Shown piece by piece: positions 20,231-28,852 of a stretch of DNA of 34,841 bases. The DNA comes from Lachnospiraceae bacterium (GTDB lineage Bacteria; Bacillota; Clostridia; Lachnospirales; Lachnospiraceae). The notes beneath the pieces are model-generated. The model did not search any database, was not told the origin of the DNA, and worked only from the letters and a program-made list of their open reading frames with translations. The first letter of the stretch is position 1. Each line of letters opens with the position of its first letter. The position numbers and the translations under genes were made by a program. The stretch is taken from NCBI GenBank assembly GCA_009911195.1, contig QXWV01000145.1, positions 1 through 34,841 of the forward strand. The letters run 5' to 3'.

Positions 20231-21895
20231 CTACTCCTCCTCGTCCTCAAAAAAATCATCTTTGGAACCGTCCTCCGGTTCGTCATCTTCGTTCTCTAAT
20301 TCCTCCTCATCTTCCTCGTCCTCATCTTCGTCCTCAATGAAGTCCTCTTTTTTCTTGCGGACTACTTTGAAATAATAAGCGCCGCCGATAAAGGCTATTG
20401 CAAGTGCGCCCATGAGGATATAGGAAATGACCGGGTTCGGCTCCTCCGCTTTTTCTTCCGGTTCGGTTTCCTCTGTGCTTTCCGTATTTTCTGTTTCTTT
20501 GGTATCTTCCTCCGTCTGCTCTGTATCTTCTGGCTTTTCCCCGTTATTATTCGGCAGGGCGCTATCTTCTGTCGGGATTGCAGATTCCAATGCAGCGGAA
20601 TTTTTCGGTAAGGTTTCGCTGTTGTCGGAAGTTGCATTTAACAGGTCATTTTCCGTAATCTCCGTAAGGAAGTACACCATTTCCTCATCCCCGTCACGGT
20701 CAATGATCAGGTAGAAAACCTTGTCCGATGCGGTCTGGATTGTATAAAATTCTTTCCCCTGCTCTGACTGCTCTTTCTCCGTATTTCCGCTTTCTGCCTT
20801 TTCTGCGGCATCCGCTTTGGCAAATTCCTGTTTCTTCTGTTCCTCCGGTGTCTGTGAAACAGTATTCCCGTCACCGTCCGTCTTGGTATGCTCCGTTACA
20901 GTGGCTGTGGCGTTCCCCGGCTTGGTGGCTTCGGCATTGACCGGGAGCTGCTCTGCTGGGTTCTCATCACTCTCATCCGCAGGGTCTTTGTAATACGGGT
21001 TTTTGGTCTTATACACCTCCGACATATTCCCGGCATTGTCCATTGCGGAAATGGTAAAATATTCATACCCTGCGTCAAACTGCTGTAAGCGGATATTCAG
21101 TGTGCCGTTTGTCAGCTCCGTAAACTCATACCCGTTCACATAGACCACCTTTGCACCGGAATCCGTATCATGCACCTGGACGCTTAACAGCCCGTCACTG
21201 ACCGCCGCATTGAGCGTAGGCTTCGTGGTGTCAAAACAACGGACAGCCCTGCTTCTTTCATATGTATTGCCTTTCTGATCTGTGACCTGCACATAAACTG
21301 TACAGTTTTCGGAGATTTCCAGTTTTTTATCTTCCGTCACGTCCGTCCAGCTCCCGTTCTGCCCGACTTTTGCCTGTATCTGTACCGCTTCAAAATTGCC
21401 TGTATGCGCTGTATCGGATACGGAAAATGTCACGGCTGCTTTTTCGTTGTACCACCCGCCCGGACTGTTGATATGGATCACCACATTTGGTGTCTTATAC
21501 TCACAATTCCTGTAATCAGCGGCGCACACTTCACAATCCTTGTCACAGTCATATGCGCTGCACTTTTTCTCACAGGTACACACCGGCTCCGGCACATCAT
21601 TTCCCGATACGGTTCCGTCCTCCGTATCGCTCTCTGTGCCGCTTTCTGTCTGCTCCTCTGTAGTTTCCCCTGTGCTGCCCTCTGTTTCCTGCTCCGTACT
21701 GCTTTCCTCTGTAGTGTTTTCCTCCGTACTGCTCCCTGTTTCTTCCTCTGTGCTGCTTTCCCCGCTGTCCTCTGCCCTAACGTCAATGGCGTTGTTCCCG
21801 TTCATGGAAAACGCCATTGCAGGCATACAGAATAATACTGCGGATAAAATGAGCGATAACACCGCCCTATAACGTAACTTCGTTTTTTTGTTCAT
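20231..21895 (-). CDS. CD1107-like (DUF4366-type) membrane-anchored surface protein
   Basis: The 554-residue protein has an N-terminal signal peptide (LSLILSAVLFCMPAMAFS) and a low-complexity S/T/E region. A cysteine-rich segment follows (CTCEKKCSAYDCDKDCEVC), then Ig/bacterial-like beta domains around residues 140-300. A second acidic linker precedes a C-terminal membrane helix (ISYILMGALAIAFIGGAYYF) and a strongly acidic cytoplasmic tail. ATG 21895 has GGGAGG upstream and overlaps the DUF4315-like gene by 29 bp. It matches the CD1107 family of Tn1549-like ICEs, thought to act at the cell surface during mating; the role is unproven. Confidence 0.85.
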   Translation of the reverse strand: MNKKTKLRYRAVLSLILSAVLFCMPAMAFSMNGNNAIDVRAEDSGESSTEEETGSSTEENTTEESSTEQETEGSTGETTEEQTESGTESDTEDGTVSGNDVPEPVCTCEKKCSAYDCDKDCEVCAADYRNCEYKTPNVVIHINSPGGWYNEKAAVTFSVSDTAHTGNFEAVQIQAKVGQNGSWTDVTEDKKLEISENCTVYVQVTDQKGNTYERSRAVRCFDTTKPTLNAAVSDGLLSVQVHDTDSGAKVVYVNGYEFTELTNGTLNIRLQQFDAGYEYFTISAMDNAGNMSEVYKTKNPYYKDPADESDENPAEQLPVNAEATKPGNATATVTEHTKTDGDGNTVSQTPEEQKKQEFAKADAAEKAESGNTEKEQSEQGKEFYTIQTASDKVFYLIIDRDGDEEMVYFLTEITENDLLNATSDNSETLPKNSAALESAIPTEDSALPNNNGEKPEDTEQTEEDTKETENTESTEETEPEEKAEEPNPVISYILMGALAIAFIGGAYYFKVVRKKKEDFIEDEDEDEEDEEELENEDDEPEDGSKDDFFEDEEE

Positions 21896-22157
21896 GGCTT
21901 GCTGCCTCCCTTTCTATATTCTGTGTCTGCTGTTCCTCCTGCTCTTTTTTCCTGAGCAGGCTTAAAATTTCTTCCTCGCTGACTTTATTCAGCAGGATCA
22001 GGCGGTCCAGAGAAATCTTATTCTTCTCAATGAATTTCATTTTCTCCGCATCCTCTGCCATCTGTAACTGGCTCTCCAAGTCCTTCTGCTTTTCCTGCAG
22101 GTCTGCAAGCTGCCCCCGGACTTTGGAAAGCTCTTTTTCAATCCTTTCCTTTGTCAC
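21867..22157 (-). CDS. DUF4315-like coiled-coil protein
   Basis: The 96-residue protein starts with GTG at 22157, seven bases after AAAGGAG. It is mostly one coiled coil (IEKELSKVRGQLADLQEKQK and onward) followed by ISLDRLILLNKVSEEEILSLL. It lies between the cell-wall hydrolase and the CD1107-like protein, the family's standard position. It has no membrane segment and probably works as a small cytoplasmic adaptor of the mating channel; this is inference. Confidence 0.85.
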   Translation of the reverse strand: MTKERIEKELSKVRGQLADLQEKQKDLESQLQMAEDAEKMKFIEKNKISLDRLILLNKVSEEEILSLLRKKEQEEQQTQNIEREAASHEQKNEVTL

Positions 22158-22191
22158 ATTTGCTCTCCTTTCCGCAATCTAAAATGCTTTT

Positions 22192-25023
22192 TTAATTTCC
22201 TGATAAACGACCAAACGCATAAAAATGACTCTGCCAGTAAGACGTATTGATGCTGGCATATTTGATCGGGTCACCGCAGTGAATCATCACGCCGTTTCCG
22301 CAATAAATTCCCACATGGCTCACAGCTCCTGCCGAGTTGTAAGTGCCTGTAAAAAAGATAATGTCCCCCGCTTTCGCATCTGCCGCCGAAACCGGAGTAC
22401 ACTGGTCATAAATGCCCTGCGCTGTAGTCCGTGGCAGGTTATGCACCCCGCTGTTGGTAAACACCCAGCAGACAAAGCCGGAACAGTCAAAGCTGGTAGA
22501 CGGGCTTGAACCGCCCCATACATACGGATAGCCCAGATATTTTGCAGCTTCCTCCATAAGCGCCTGCACTGTTGCATCATCATAGGAATCAGGCGGTATG
22601 GCATTTCCCCCGCCGCTTCCCGGCGCACCTGTTTCCCCGTAGAGCGTCCCTTCCCCTGCTTCAAAATAAAATAACGGGTTATAATACTCCCCGTTATACA
22701 GACATTCGATATGCAGGTGGCTTCCAGTGCTGCTCCCCGTGTTCCCCGTTGTTCCTATGCTGTCCCCATGCTTCACGCTCTGTCCCACACTGACACCGAG
22801 CGAGTCCATGTGGGCATACTTGGTACAGTAGCCTTTACTGTCCTCAATCACCACATAATTTCCATAATAGCTGTCATAAGTGGCTGTTGTGACAGTGCCA
22901 TCCATTGCTGCAAGGACACCTGTTCCTGTCGGTACTGCAATGTCAACGCCCCTGTGGAACTGTTCTGCCCCTGTTACCGGATTGATGCGGTAGCCGTAAT
23001 AGCTGCTTACATAATTGTACCAGTACAGGTTCAGCGGCGTGTAAAACTGCTGTGTCAGTCCATGCGTTTCATTATAAAGCGCAAAAATCTCTTTCTGCTC
23101 GCTGTCCATGTGTCCGGCAGCGACCACGTTTAAGTCTTTTGCGGTCAGCGTGACTTCCAGTATGGTTACGGTATATTCTTCTTCCTCCTCATACTCATAT
23201 TCTTCCTCTGTTTCCTCCCCCGTTACTGGGTCTGTGACAGTGCGTGTGCCTGTCTTTGTAACTGTCCTTGTCCTTGTTTCCGTTGTAGGGTTTAAGGTCA
23301 GCTCATACATCTCGTCAAAAAGGCTCTCAATCTCACCCTGCACGTCTGCCGCCGTAAATTCCGTATGGACTGCGGAAAGGTAGCTGATGAGCGCAAACGG
23401 GTCATGCCCGATTGCATCAAGGTTATAGCGGTATTCGTCATAGTCCGGGTAATCCGTTTCTATGGAATCAACCTCTTTCTGCAATTCCATTTCAAGCTCC
23501 GAAAAAGCTAAATCCGCAGCGTCAATCTCTGCCGGGACGCTCATGTAGCTGCCTGCCAGCGTGGTACTCATGCCCTCCGAGAACATTGCCCCGCAGGACG
23601 ATATGGAAGTCATTATCATAATGAGCAGAACCGCAAAAGCCCCGGCTGTCACGAAAAGCGATGCGTGTTTTGCCGCTATCTCCTGCAATTTCTTCGCAAC
23701 TGTTGTGGTAAAATTAGCTGATTTAACCGCCGCTTCCTTCGTATTCTTCGCTGCCTGCCCTGCCCGCCTTGCCTTTACATACTCCCGCTTGATGCGCTGT
23801 TTCTGTAATCTTTTCTGCAACTGTTTCTTTAAGGTCTTTTCCTGCATTTCCGGGTTTTCTTCCAAAAACTTCTGGTAGCGGAATTTGACTTCTTTTTGAA
23901 ACTGCTTTTTCTCCAGCTTCGCCACTTTCCCACGCTGCCGCTGTTCTTTGTTCCTATAATGCCGCTTTACAAACCGGTAGGTATCTTCGGCTTTCTGCTC
24001 CGTCTTGTGTGCGCCCTCCACCGCAGAATTTTCCTTTTCAGATTCGGCAACCTTGCCATGTGCATAATTGGTAAACTCTGATCCGGCTCTGCCTGCCAGC
24101 TTCTTTACTGGACTGTCCTCTTTGAAAGGTTTTTCCTTTACCACAGCGGTCAGAACATATCTTGCCCTGCCCGTTTTTTCATCAAAGACACGCTCTAAGG
24201 AATACTCCCTTTTCTTTGGCAGCTTCTTCCTTGCGGCTTCGGTCTTTTTTCCGGCTTTCTCTGCTTTTTTTTGCAGCCTGTCTAACTTTTTGCTGCCCTG
24301 AAACTCCGGCTCCCCGCCCTCTGTAAAGGCATTTTTTTCTGTAAAATCATGATCCTTTGTCTGGAAATCACGCCCGAAATCAGATGTTTTTGTGCGTTCC
24401 CTGTCCTGATGTTCCCGCCTGCGGTATCTGCCTTTTTTCTGGCTCTGGTGGTAAGTGTCCCTGCGGCGGTAATCGTCCCTGAAATCTTTTGTTTCCCCGG
24501 TCTGTTCCTCTCCGACATCCTCCGTAAAGGTATTCTGTTCCTTAGAAAAACCGTCCTGCGCTTTACTTCCCGCATTATCACTGTCCGGTTTTTCCTTATT
24601 TCCCGTAAAACTGTTTTCCTTTTGGAACTGCCCCGGCTTGCGTCTTTTCTGAACGGATTTTGCTTTTTGACCGGACATGGTTTTCTGTCCTGATGTTTTC
24701 TTTTCAGCACGCTGAAAACTGTTCTGATTCTCCTGAAAACTGCCGCTGTCCGGCTTCTTCCTTAATTTCAAATTCTTCTGCACAGCAGAAGGACTGGCAT
24801 CGTGTCCAAAAGTTTTTGACTGTTCTGACTTCAAATCCTTCTGCTGAGCAGAAGGATTGACATCATGTCCAGAAGTTACATCTGCATCCCTCGGCTGATG
24901 TACGCCGGACTGTTTCTGCTTTGCCTTTTTGGTATCGCTGCCCCGTTTCGTGGAACTGCCGCCCGCAAAAGCATTTTTATCCTTTGCAAACTCAGCCGCC
25001 CGCTTTTTCTTTTTTTCTGCCAT
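22192..25023 (-). CDS. Bifunctional M23 / NlpC-P60 cell-wall hydrolase of the transfer channel
   Basis: The protein has 943 residues from ATG 25023, which has GGAGG eight bases upstream; ATG 25047 has no site. Residues 1-about 470 are a long, very basic and disordered cytoplasmic part with five FxxxNxF-type repeats and two GHD repeats. A membrane helix follows (ASLFVTAGAFAVLLIMIM). The outside part has a coiled linker and an M23 domain with H690, D694 and H771 (FHRGVD, HLH). A C-terminal NlpC/P60 domain has Cys847, His903 and His915 (DCSGF, SHVGIY, MIHCG). This is the VirB1/Orf14-like peptidoglycan opener of Gram-positive type IV secretion, with an unusually long cytoplasmic tail. Confidence 0.92.
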   Translation of the reverse strand: MAEKKKKRAAEFAKDKNAFAGGSSTKRGSDTKKAKQKQSGVHQPRDADVTSGHDVNPSAQQKDLKSEQSKTFGHDASPSAVQKNLKLRKKPDSGSFQENQNSFQRAEKKTSGQKTMSGQKAKSVQKRRKPGQFQKENSFTGNKEKPDSDNAGSKAQDGFSKEQNTFTEDVGEEQTGETKDFRDDYRRRDTYHQSQKKGRYRRREHQDRERTKTSDFGRDFQTKDHDFTEKNAFTEGGEPEFQGSKKLDRLQKKAEKAGKKTEAARKKLPKKREYSLERVFDEKTGRARYVLTAVVKEKPFKEDSPVKKLAGRAGSEFTNYAHGKVAESEKENSAVEGAHKTEQKAEDTYRFVKRHYRNKEQRQRGKVAKLEKKQFQKEVKFRYQKFLEENPEMQEKTLKKQLQKRLQKQRIKREYVKARRAGQAAKNTKEAAVKSANFTTTVAKKLQEIAAKHASLFVTAGAFAVLLIMIMTSISSCGAMFSEGMSTTLAGSYMSVPAEIDAADLAFSELEMELQKEVDSIETDYPDYDEYRYNLDAIGHDPFALISYLSAVHTEFTAADVQGEIESLFDEMYELTLNPTTETRTRTVTKTGTRTVTDPVTGEETEEEYEYEEEEEYTVTILEVTLTAKDLNVVAAGHMDSEQKEIFALYNETHGLTQQFYTPLNLYWYNYVSSYYGYRINPVTGAEQFHRGVDIAVPTGTGVLAAMDGTVTTATYDSYYGNYVVIEDSKGYCTKYAHMDSLGVSVGQSVKHGDSIGTTGNTGSSTGSHLHIECLYNGEYYNPLFYFEAGEGTLYGETGAPGSGGGNAIPPDSYDDATVQALMEEAAKYLGYPYVWGGSSPSTSFDCSGFVCWVFTNSGVHNLPRTTAQGIYDQCTPVSAADAKAGDIIFFTGTYNSAGAVSHVGIYCGNGVMIHCGDPIKYASINTSYWQSHFYAFGRLSGN
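24767..24876 (-). repeat. Two 47-bp direct repeats containing degenerate palindrome copies
   Basis: Copies at 24767-24813 and 24830-24876 are spaced 63 bp apart (21 codons). They encode TFGHDASPSAVQKNLK and TSGHDVNPSAQQKDLK. Each carries one arm of the TSGHDVQK palindrome; the other arm is degenerate. Copy two also includes the small inverted repeat CTTCTGC/GCAGAAG at 24838-24854. Confidence 0.8.
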
Positions 25024-25053
25024 CAATAATCCTCCATATTTATCCATTATTTA

Positions 25054-25962
25054 TTATCCAATATCTTCCTTTTTGTGTCCGCCTGGTGCATAATCCTTAA
25101 AATCTTTGACGGAATAAAACAGCCGCTTGTTATTTACCCACCTCTGCATCTTCCGGGTTTCCTCCGGTGCAGAAGGCTTCTCATACACCATCACATACGG
25201 GCTGTACCCCAAATCACGCAGGGTATAAATACGGTATAAGTCCTGTTCATGGGTGCTTCCATAATTTGTAAGGACATAGACCTGCTTTTTCCGTTTGTCC
25301 TTTACCGTTGTCAGCTCTGAAAACTTCTTAAAATACGGTATCAGGTCATCTTCCGGGTTATCCCATGCAAAATGCAGCATTTTTGTATTGATTTTATTTA
25401 ATGCCGCCACTTTTTCCGGTGTAATCAGCCGCACGTCAAGCCCCTGCGTAAAATCAACATCTGCCCCGCTGTCCGCAAGCTGTCCTAAGAGCCGCTCCCA
25501 ATCCAGGCAGGCTAAAATATTTGCGTCCAAGAGCTTGATTTCTTTTTCCCCGTCCCAAAATTCTGATAGGTCAGCCACCGCTTCTGTCTTTCTTCCCTCT
25601 TTTTCCCCCACAATGCAGAACCCGCACCCACGGGGGCATCCTCTGGAAAGAAAGCCGTAGGCTGTTCCCGCAAATTCCGGGTACAGCCCATAGTCTGGGT
25701 GCATATGTTCCACAATATCCGGCAGCTTATTGTCAAGACCGTACCCTGTGCCGCCTTTTATGATATGGTAAGCCTTTATGCTCCCTTCATAATCTTTGGA
25801 ATAAGTATCCGTAAATACCCTGCTCATATAAACAAGGTCATACCATTTCCCACTGTCGTACCATTCCACCGTATCCCCTCTTGCCTTATGGTAAGCGGAC
25901 AGCTTCATCAGGCAGAGGTTGGGGAAACGGTGTCCGTCCACATCAATCAGCCCTATCCTCAC
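25054..25962 (-). CDS. Radical SAM protein
   Basis: The 302-residue protein has the cluster motif CxxxCxxC at C109, C113 and C116 (SRGCPRGCGFC), after an N-terminal domain like that of B12-type radical SAM proteins (MRIGLIDVDGHRFPNLCLMKL) but too short for a full cobalamin fold. Later blocks LLDANILA and FTQGLDVRLITPEKV fit a radical SAM barrel. The start overlaps the VirB4 stop by 4 bp (ATGA), so it is translationally coupled to the channel ATPase. Its substrate is unknown. The position between VirB4 and the cell-wall hydrolase implies a role tied to transfer or a passenger carried in the operon. Confidence 0.88.
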   Translation of the reverse strand: MRIGLIDVDGHRFPNLCLMKLSAYHKARGDTVEWYDSGKWYDLVYMSRVFTDTYSKDYEGSIKAYHIIKGGTGYGLDNKLPDIVEHMHPDYGLYPEFAGTAYGFLSRGCPRGCGFCIVGEKEGRKTEAVADLSEFWDGEKEIKLLDANILACLDWERLLGQLADSGADVDFTQGLDVRLITPEKVAALNKINTKMLHFAWDNPEDDLIPYFKKFSELTTVKDKRKKQVYVLTNYGSTHEQDLYRIYTLRDLGYSPYVMVYEKPSAPEETRKMQRWVNNKRLFYSVKDFKDYAPGGHKKEDIG

Positions 25963-28424
25963 TCTGTTTCCTCCTGCTTTACACTTTCCTCCGGTCTTGT
26001 GTTCATGATCGCATAGGTCTTTGTGTCTGTCGGGTATTTGTCAATAAACGGAATTACTACGTTGTCAAACAGGATAAGCCCGCTTCCCGGCTCTGAATTG
26101 GTCACATGGGCAAGCTGTTTCTCTGACAGCCCTAACTTGTCGGCAAGTATCGCCTGGTCCTTTGCGTTTTGGTTGAGAAGATAAACAAAATCGGAGTTTC
26201 CGAGTATGCCCTCGATTTCCTCCGATTTCAAAAAATCGCCCACGTTCTGTGTCAAGCCTGTCGGTATGCCGCCCCATTTTCTGAACCTTTTCCAAATCTC
26301 CACCGAATAGATTGCTGTCTGCCTTTCTTTCAAAAGCAGGTGGAACTCATCACAGTAGTACCTTGTGGCAATCTTACGCTCCCTGTTCTGCGAAACACGG
26401 TTCCAGACTGCATCCTGCACGATTAACATCCCAAGCTCTTTGAGCTGGTTGCCCAAATCCCTGATGTCAAAGCACATAATCCTGTTCTGTGAATCCACGT
26501 TTGTACGGTGGTTGAAATAATTCTGTGAGCCATGCACATACAAAACAAGGCTGTTTGCGATACGCACCGCTTTCTGCTTCGCTTCTTTCTGCATCTCCGG
26601 GGCTACGTCCTTCGGCTCATATTTTAACAGCGCATTATACAAGTCCTCTAAAATGGGCATATTCTCCGGTTTTGGCTCTGCAAAATACCTGTCATAGATA
26701 TGTTTGATGCAGGTGTCGATAATGCCTTTTTCATCATTTTCAAGACCGTTTTTCCCTCCGGCTATCAGATCGCACAGTGTAATGATAAAATCAGATTTCA
26801 GCTTTAACGCTTCCCGGTCATTCTTATGGGAAAGCTGAATGTCCATCGGGTTTAAGTAGTCCTTTGAATTGGTGGCAAGCCTTACCACCTGCCCGTTGAG
26901 CGCACCCACAAGGGCAAAATATTCTCCCTCCGGGTCACAGATAATCACATCGTCCCCGGTCATAAGGAAACAGGATAAAATCTCCCGCTTTGCGGAAAAA
27001 GATTTCCCGGAGCCGGGTGTGCCGAGGATTACCCCGTTTGGCGTCCGGAGCTTCTTTCTGTCCGCCATAATCATGTTGTTGGAAAGTGCGTTCAGACCGT
27101 AATAAATCGCCGGGGCAGGCATGAAAAGCTCCTGCGTACAGAATGGCACTAAGATTGCCGTACTCTTTGTGGTAAGCACCCGCTCTATCCCCGTATCATT
27201 GCAGCCAATCGGCGCACTCGCCATAAGCCCCTGCTCCTGTAGATACTGCATACACCTTAAATTACAGTTTGCCTGCTGGATAATGCCGGACACCCTCTGC
27301 GTGATGTTCTCCAGCGCCTTCTTGCTCCTGCCAAAACAGGTGATGAGGAAAGTCATCTTGATAATCTTCTGGTTGCTGGTATTCAGATCGTCAAGCAGCT
27401 CCAAGGTATCTTTTTCATAAGTGATGATGTCCGTGGGCAGAATGTCCATGTCATAACCAGATCGCACTGCCTTCTTCTGTTCCTCAATCTTCATTTTCTG
27501 GATATTGGTGAGTGCGCCCTTTAACATCTTGATTGCCTTTACCGGGTCCATTGTCTGCATATGCAGCGTGACCGTAAGGTTGTCATCAATGTCAAGGAGC
27601 TTTTTTAACAGCTCGTCATTGAACCTCGGCGCAATAATGTCGAGATAGTGGACACTCCCATACATCTTCCCGGTCTTGAAGCGGCTCGGATAACGGAAAT
27701 CGAATCCCGGCGGCGCTATGTAGTCCTTTACGCTCTTTCCCGACTCCGACAATTCTTTAAATGAAAAACGGAAAGGCTCCATTGTGTCCTGGTTGAAATA
27801 CTCATGCAGGACACGCAGGCGCTCCTTCCCGTCAAGGCTTCTGGCATAGGTGCCGAGGTTCAGGAAATTCTTGATGACATCAGCTTCTATGCTGCCCATC
27901 TTCGCCTTTGCTTCCTTATACCCTTTGCACTCGATACCAAAAATAAGGTATTTTGATTTGATGATCCCGTTGTTTCCCTTTGCTGCCTGTTTTTTTAACA
28001 TTTCCGTGTATTCCTCACAAATGTCGTCAAATTCATCACCCTGCAAGGGTATGTCAAACTGGTCTATCAGTGTCTGCTCGTTGACCTGCCTGTTGAACAA
28101 AAACAGCTCAAACCGTATGGACGGGTCAAAGTAATTGATAAGCCTGCTGTATTCCTCTAAAATCTCTCCCTGATCCTCTATCTCCAGAAGGTCATAGTTA
28201 ATGTCGAAAAACTCGACCATTTTTGTATAGTAACCGGAAGATACCTGGCAGATGCCGTCACGGTACATCTTTTTAAATGTGATCGTTTTCTGCGCTGTGT
28301 CTGGTATCTCCGCCTTTTTGCCATTCCCGGCAAGGGTGCTTTTTAACTCCCTTAACCGTTTCTTTTCAGAAAAATTAAGCCCCGCTTTCGGCTTGGCTTT
28401 GCTGCCCTGCGGCTTTTTCTTCAA
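25959..28424 (-). CDS. VirB4/TraE-type conjugation ATPase
   Basis: The 821-residue protein has Walker A GTPGSGKSFSAKRE near residue 465 and Walker B YYCDEFHLLL near 687. The N-terminal half has VirB4-type blocks (KDYIAPPGFDFRYP). The start is TTG at 28424, inside the end of the PrgI gene (50-bp overlap), with a very strong AAGGAGGT eight bases upstream. The next in-frame ATG is about 50 codons later and would cut conserved sequence. It should power assembly and substrate movement in the type IV channel at the membrane. Confidence 0.93.
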   Translation of the reverse strand: MKKKPQGSKAKPKAGLNFSEKKRLRELKSTLAGNGKKAEIPDTAQKTITFKKMYRDGICQVSSGYYTKMVEFFDINYDLLEIEDQGEILEEYSRLINYFDPSIRFELFLFNRQVNEQTLIDQFDIPLQGDEFDDICEEYTEMLKKQAAKGNNGIIKSKYLIFGIECKGYKEAKAKMGSIEADVIKNFLNLGTYARSLDGKERLRVLHEYFNQDTMEPFRFSFKELSESGKSVKDYIAPPGFDFRYPSRFKTGKMYGSVHYLDIIAPRFNDELLKKLLDIDDNLTVTLHMQTMDPVKAIKMLKGALTNIQKMKIEEQKKAVRSGYDMDILPTDIITYEKDTLELLDDLNTSNQKIIKMTFLITCFGRSKKALENITQRVSGIIQQANCNLRCMQYLQEQGLMASAPIGCNDTGIERVLTTKSTAILVPFCTQELFMPAPAIYYGLNALSNNMIMADRKKLRTPNGVILGTPGSGKSFSAKREILSCFLMTGDDVIICDPEGEYFALVGALNGQVVRLATNSKDYLNPMDIQLSHKNDREALKLKSDFIITLCDLIAGGKNGLENDEKGIIDTCIKHIYDRYFAEPKPENMPILEDLYNALLKYEPKDVAPEMQKEAKQKAVRIANSLVLYVHGSQNYFNHRTNVDSQNRIMCFDIRDLGNQLKELGMLIVQDAVWNRVSQNRERKIATRYYCDEFHLLLKERQTAIYSVEIWKRFRKWGGIPTGLTQNVGDFLKSEEIEGILGNSDFVYLLNQNAKDQAILADKLGLSEKQLAHVTNSEPGSGLILFDNVVIPFIDKYPTDTKTYAIMNTRPEESVKQEETE

Positions 28425-28785
28425 GATAACGCACCTCCTTCTTTAATTTTTCCCTCTCCTCCAGCTTCTTGTAGAGGTTTTCCGATTTATAGGGACGTAT
28501 CCCCGGCGTGAGCAGCTTCTGCCGCACCATGAAGTATAAAATCTTCTCTGCCGGGAAACCGTCTTTTTCATACATTGCCAAAAAGAAGAAAGGCAGCATA
28601 AGGGCTACCATGATGAGTGCCGAAGCCTGTGTGCCTAACACACCCTTTGTCACAAGGTAAAAGGGTATCCCCACCGCTGCGGCACTCCCAAAGCAGATAA
28701 GCTGGCGTTTGGTAAGGTTCATCGCTACCTTTGTCTTGATGCCGCTCAAATCTTTTGGCACTGCTACTGATATTGCCATAAGCAT
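28375..28785 (-). CDS. PrgI-family membrane protein (VirB3-like)
   Basis: The 136-residue protein starts MLMAISVAVPKDLSG, then has two membrane helices (LICFGSAAAVGIPFYLVTKGV and ASALIMVALMLPFFFLAM). A YEKDG(F)PAEK loop and a charged C-terminal tail follow. The family pairs with VirB4 in Gram-positive type IV systems. Two starts are possible (28785 or 28779). The only strong ribosome site, AGGAGG at 28817-28822, is 31 bases away and separated by a hairpin. Confidence 0.88.
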   Translation of the reverse strand: MLMAISVAVPKDLSGIKTKVAMNLTKRQLICFGSAAAVGIPFYLVTKGVLGTQASALIMVALMLPFFFLAMYEKDGFPAEKILYFMVRQKLLTPGIRPYKSENLYKKLEEREKLKKEVRYLEEKAAGQQSQAESGA

Positions 28786-28789
28786 TGTG

Positions 28790-28822
28790 ACCGGATATTT
28801 TACATTTCCGGTGTTTCCTCCT
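28790..28822 (-). promoter_or_regulatory. Hairpin-bridged ribosome binding site of the PrgI gene
   Basis: On the minus strand AGGAGG (28817-28822) is followed by ACCGGA and TCCGGT (28807-28812 and 28790-28795), with a start-stop ATG-TAA in the loop. If the hairpin folds, the effective distance to ATG 28785 falls from 31 to 8 bases. Confidence 0.45.
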
Positions 28823-28852
28823 TCCTGCTGATACTATAAAACTGCTGTCTGT

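Noticed and set aside
20231-20450. Acidic low-complexity DNA considered as a microsatellite
   Set aside because: It encodes the D/E-rich cytoplasmic tail after the membrane helix of the CD1107-like protein, which is normal for the family.
24325-24990. Regular phenylalanine repeats considered as a CRISPR or DNA repeat array
   Set aside because: The repetition is at the peptide level with irregular spacing and little DNA identity.
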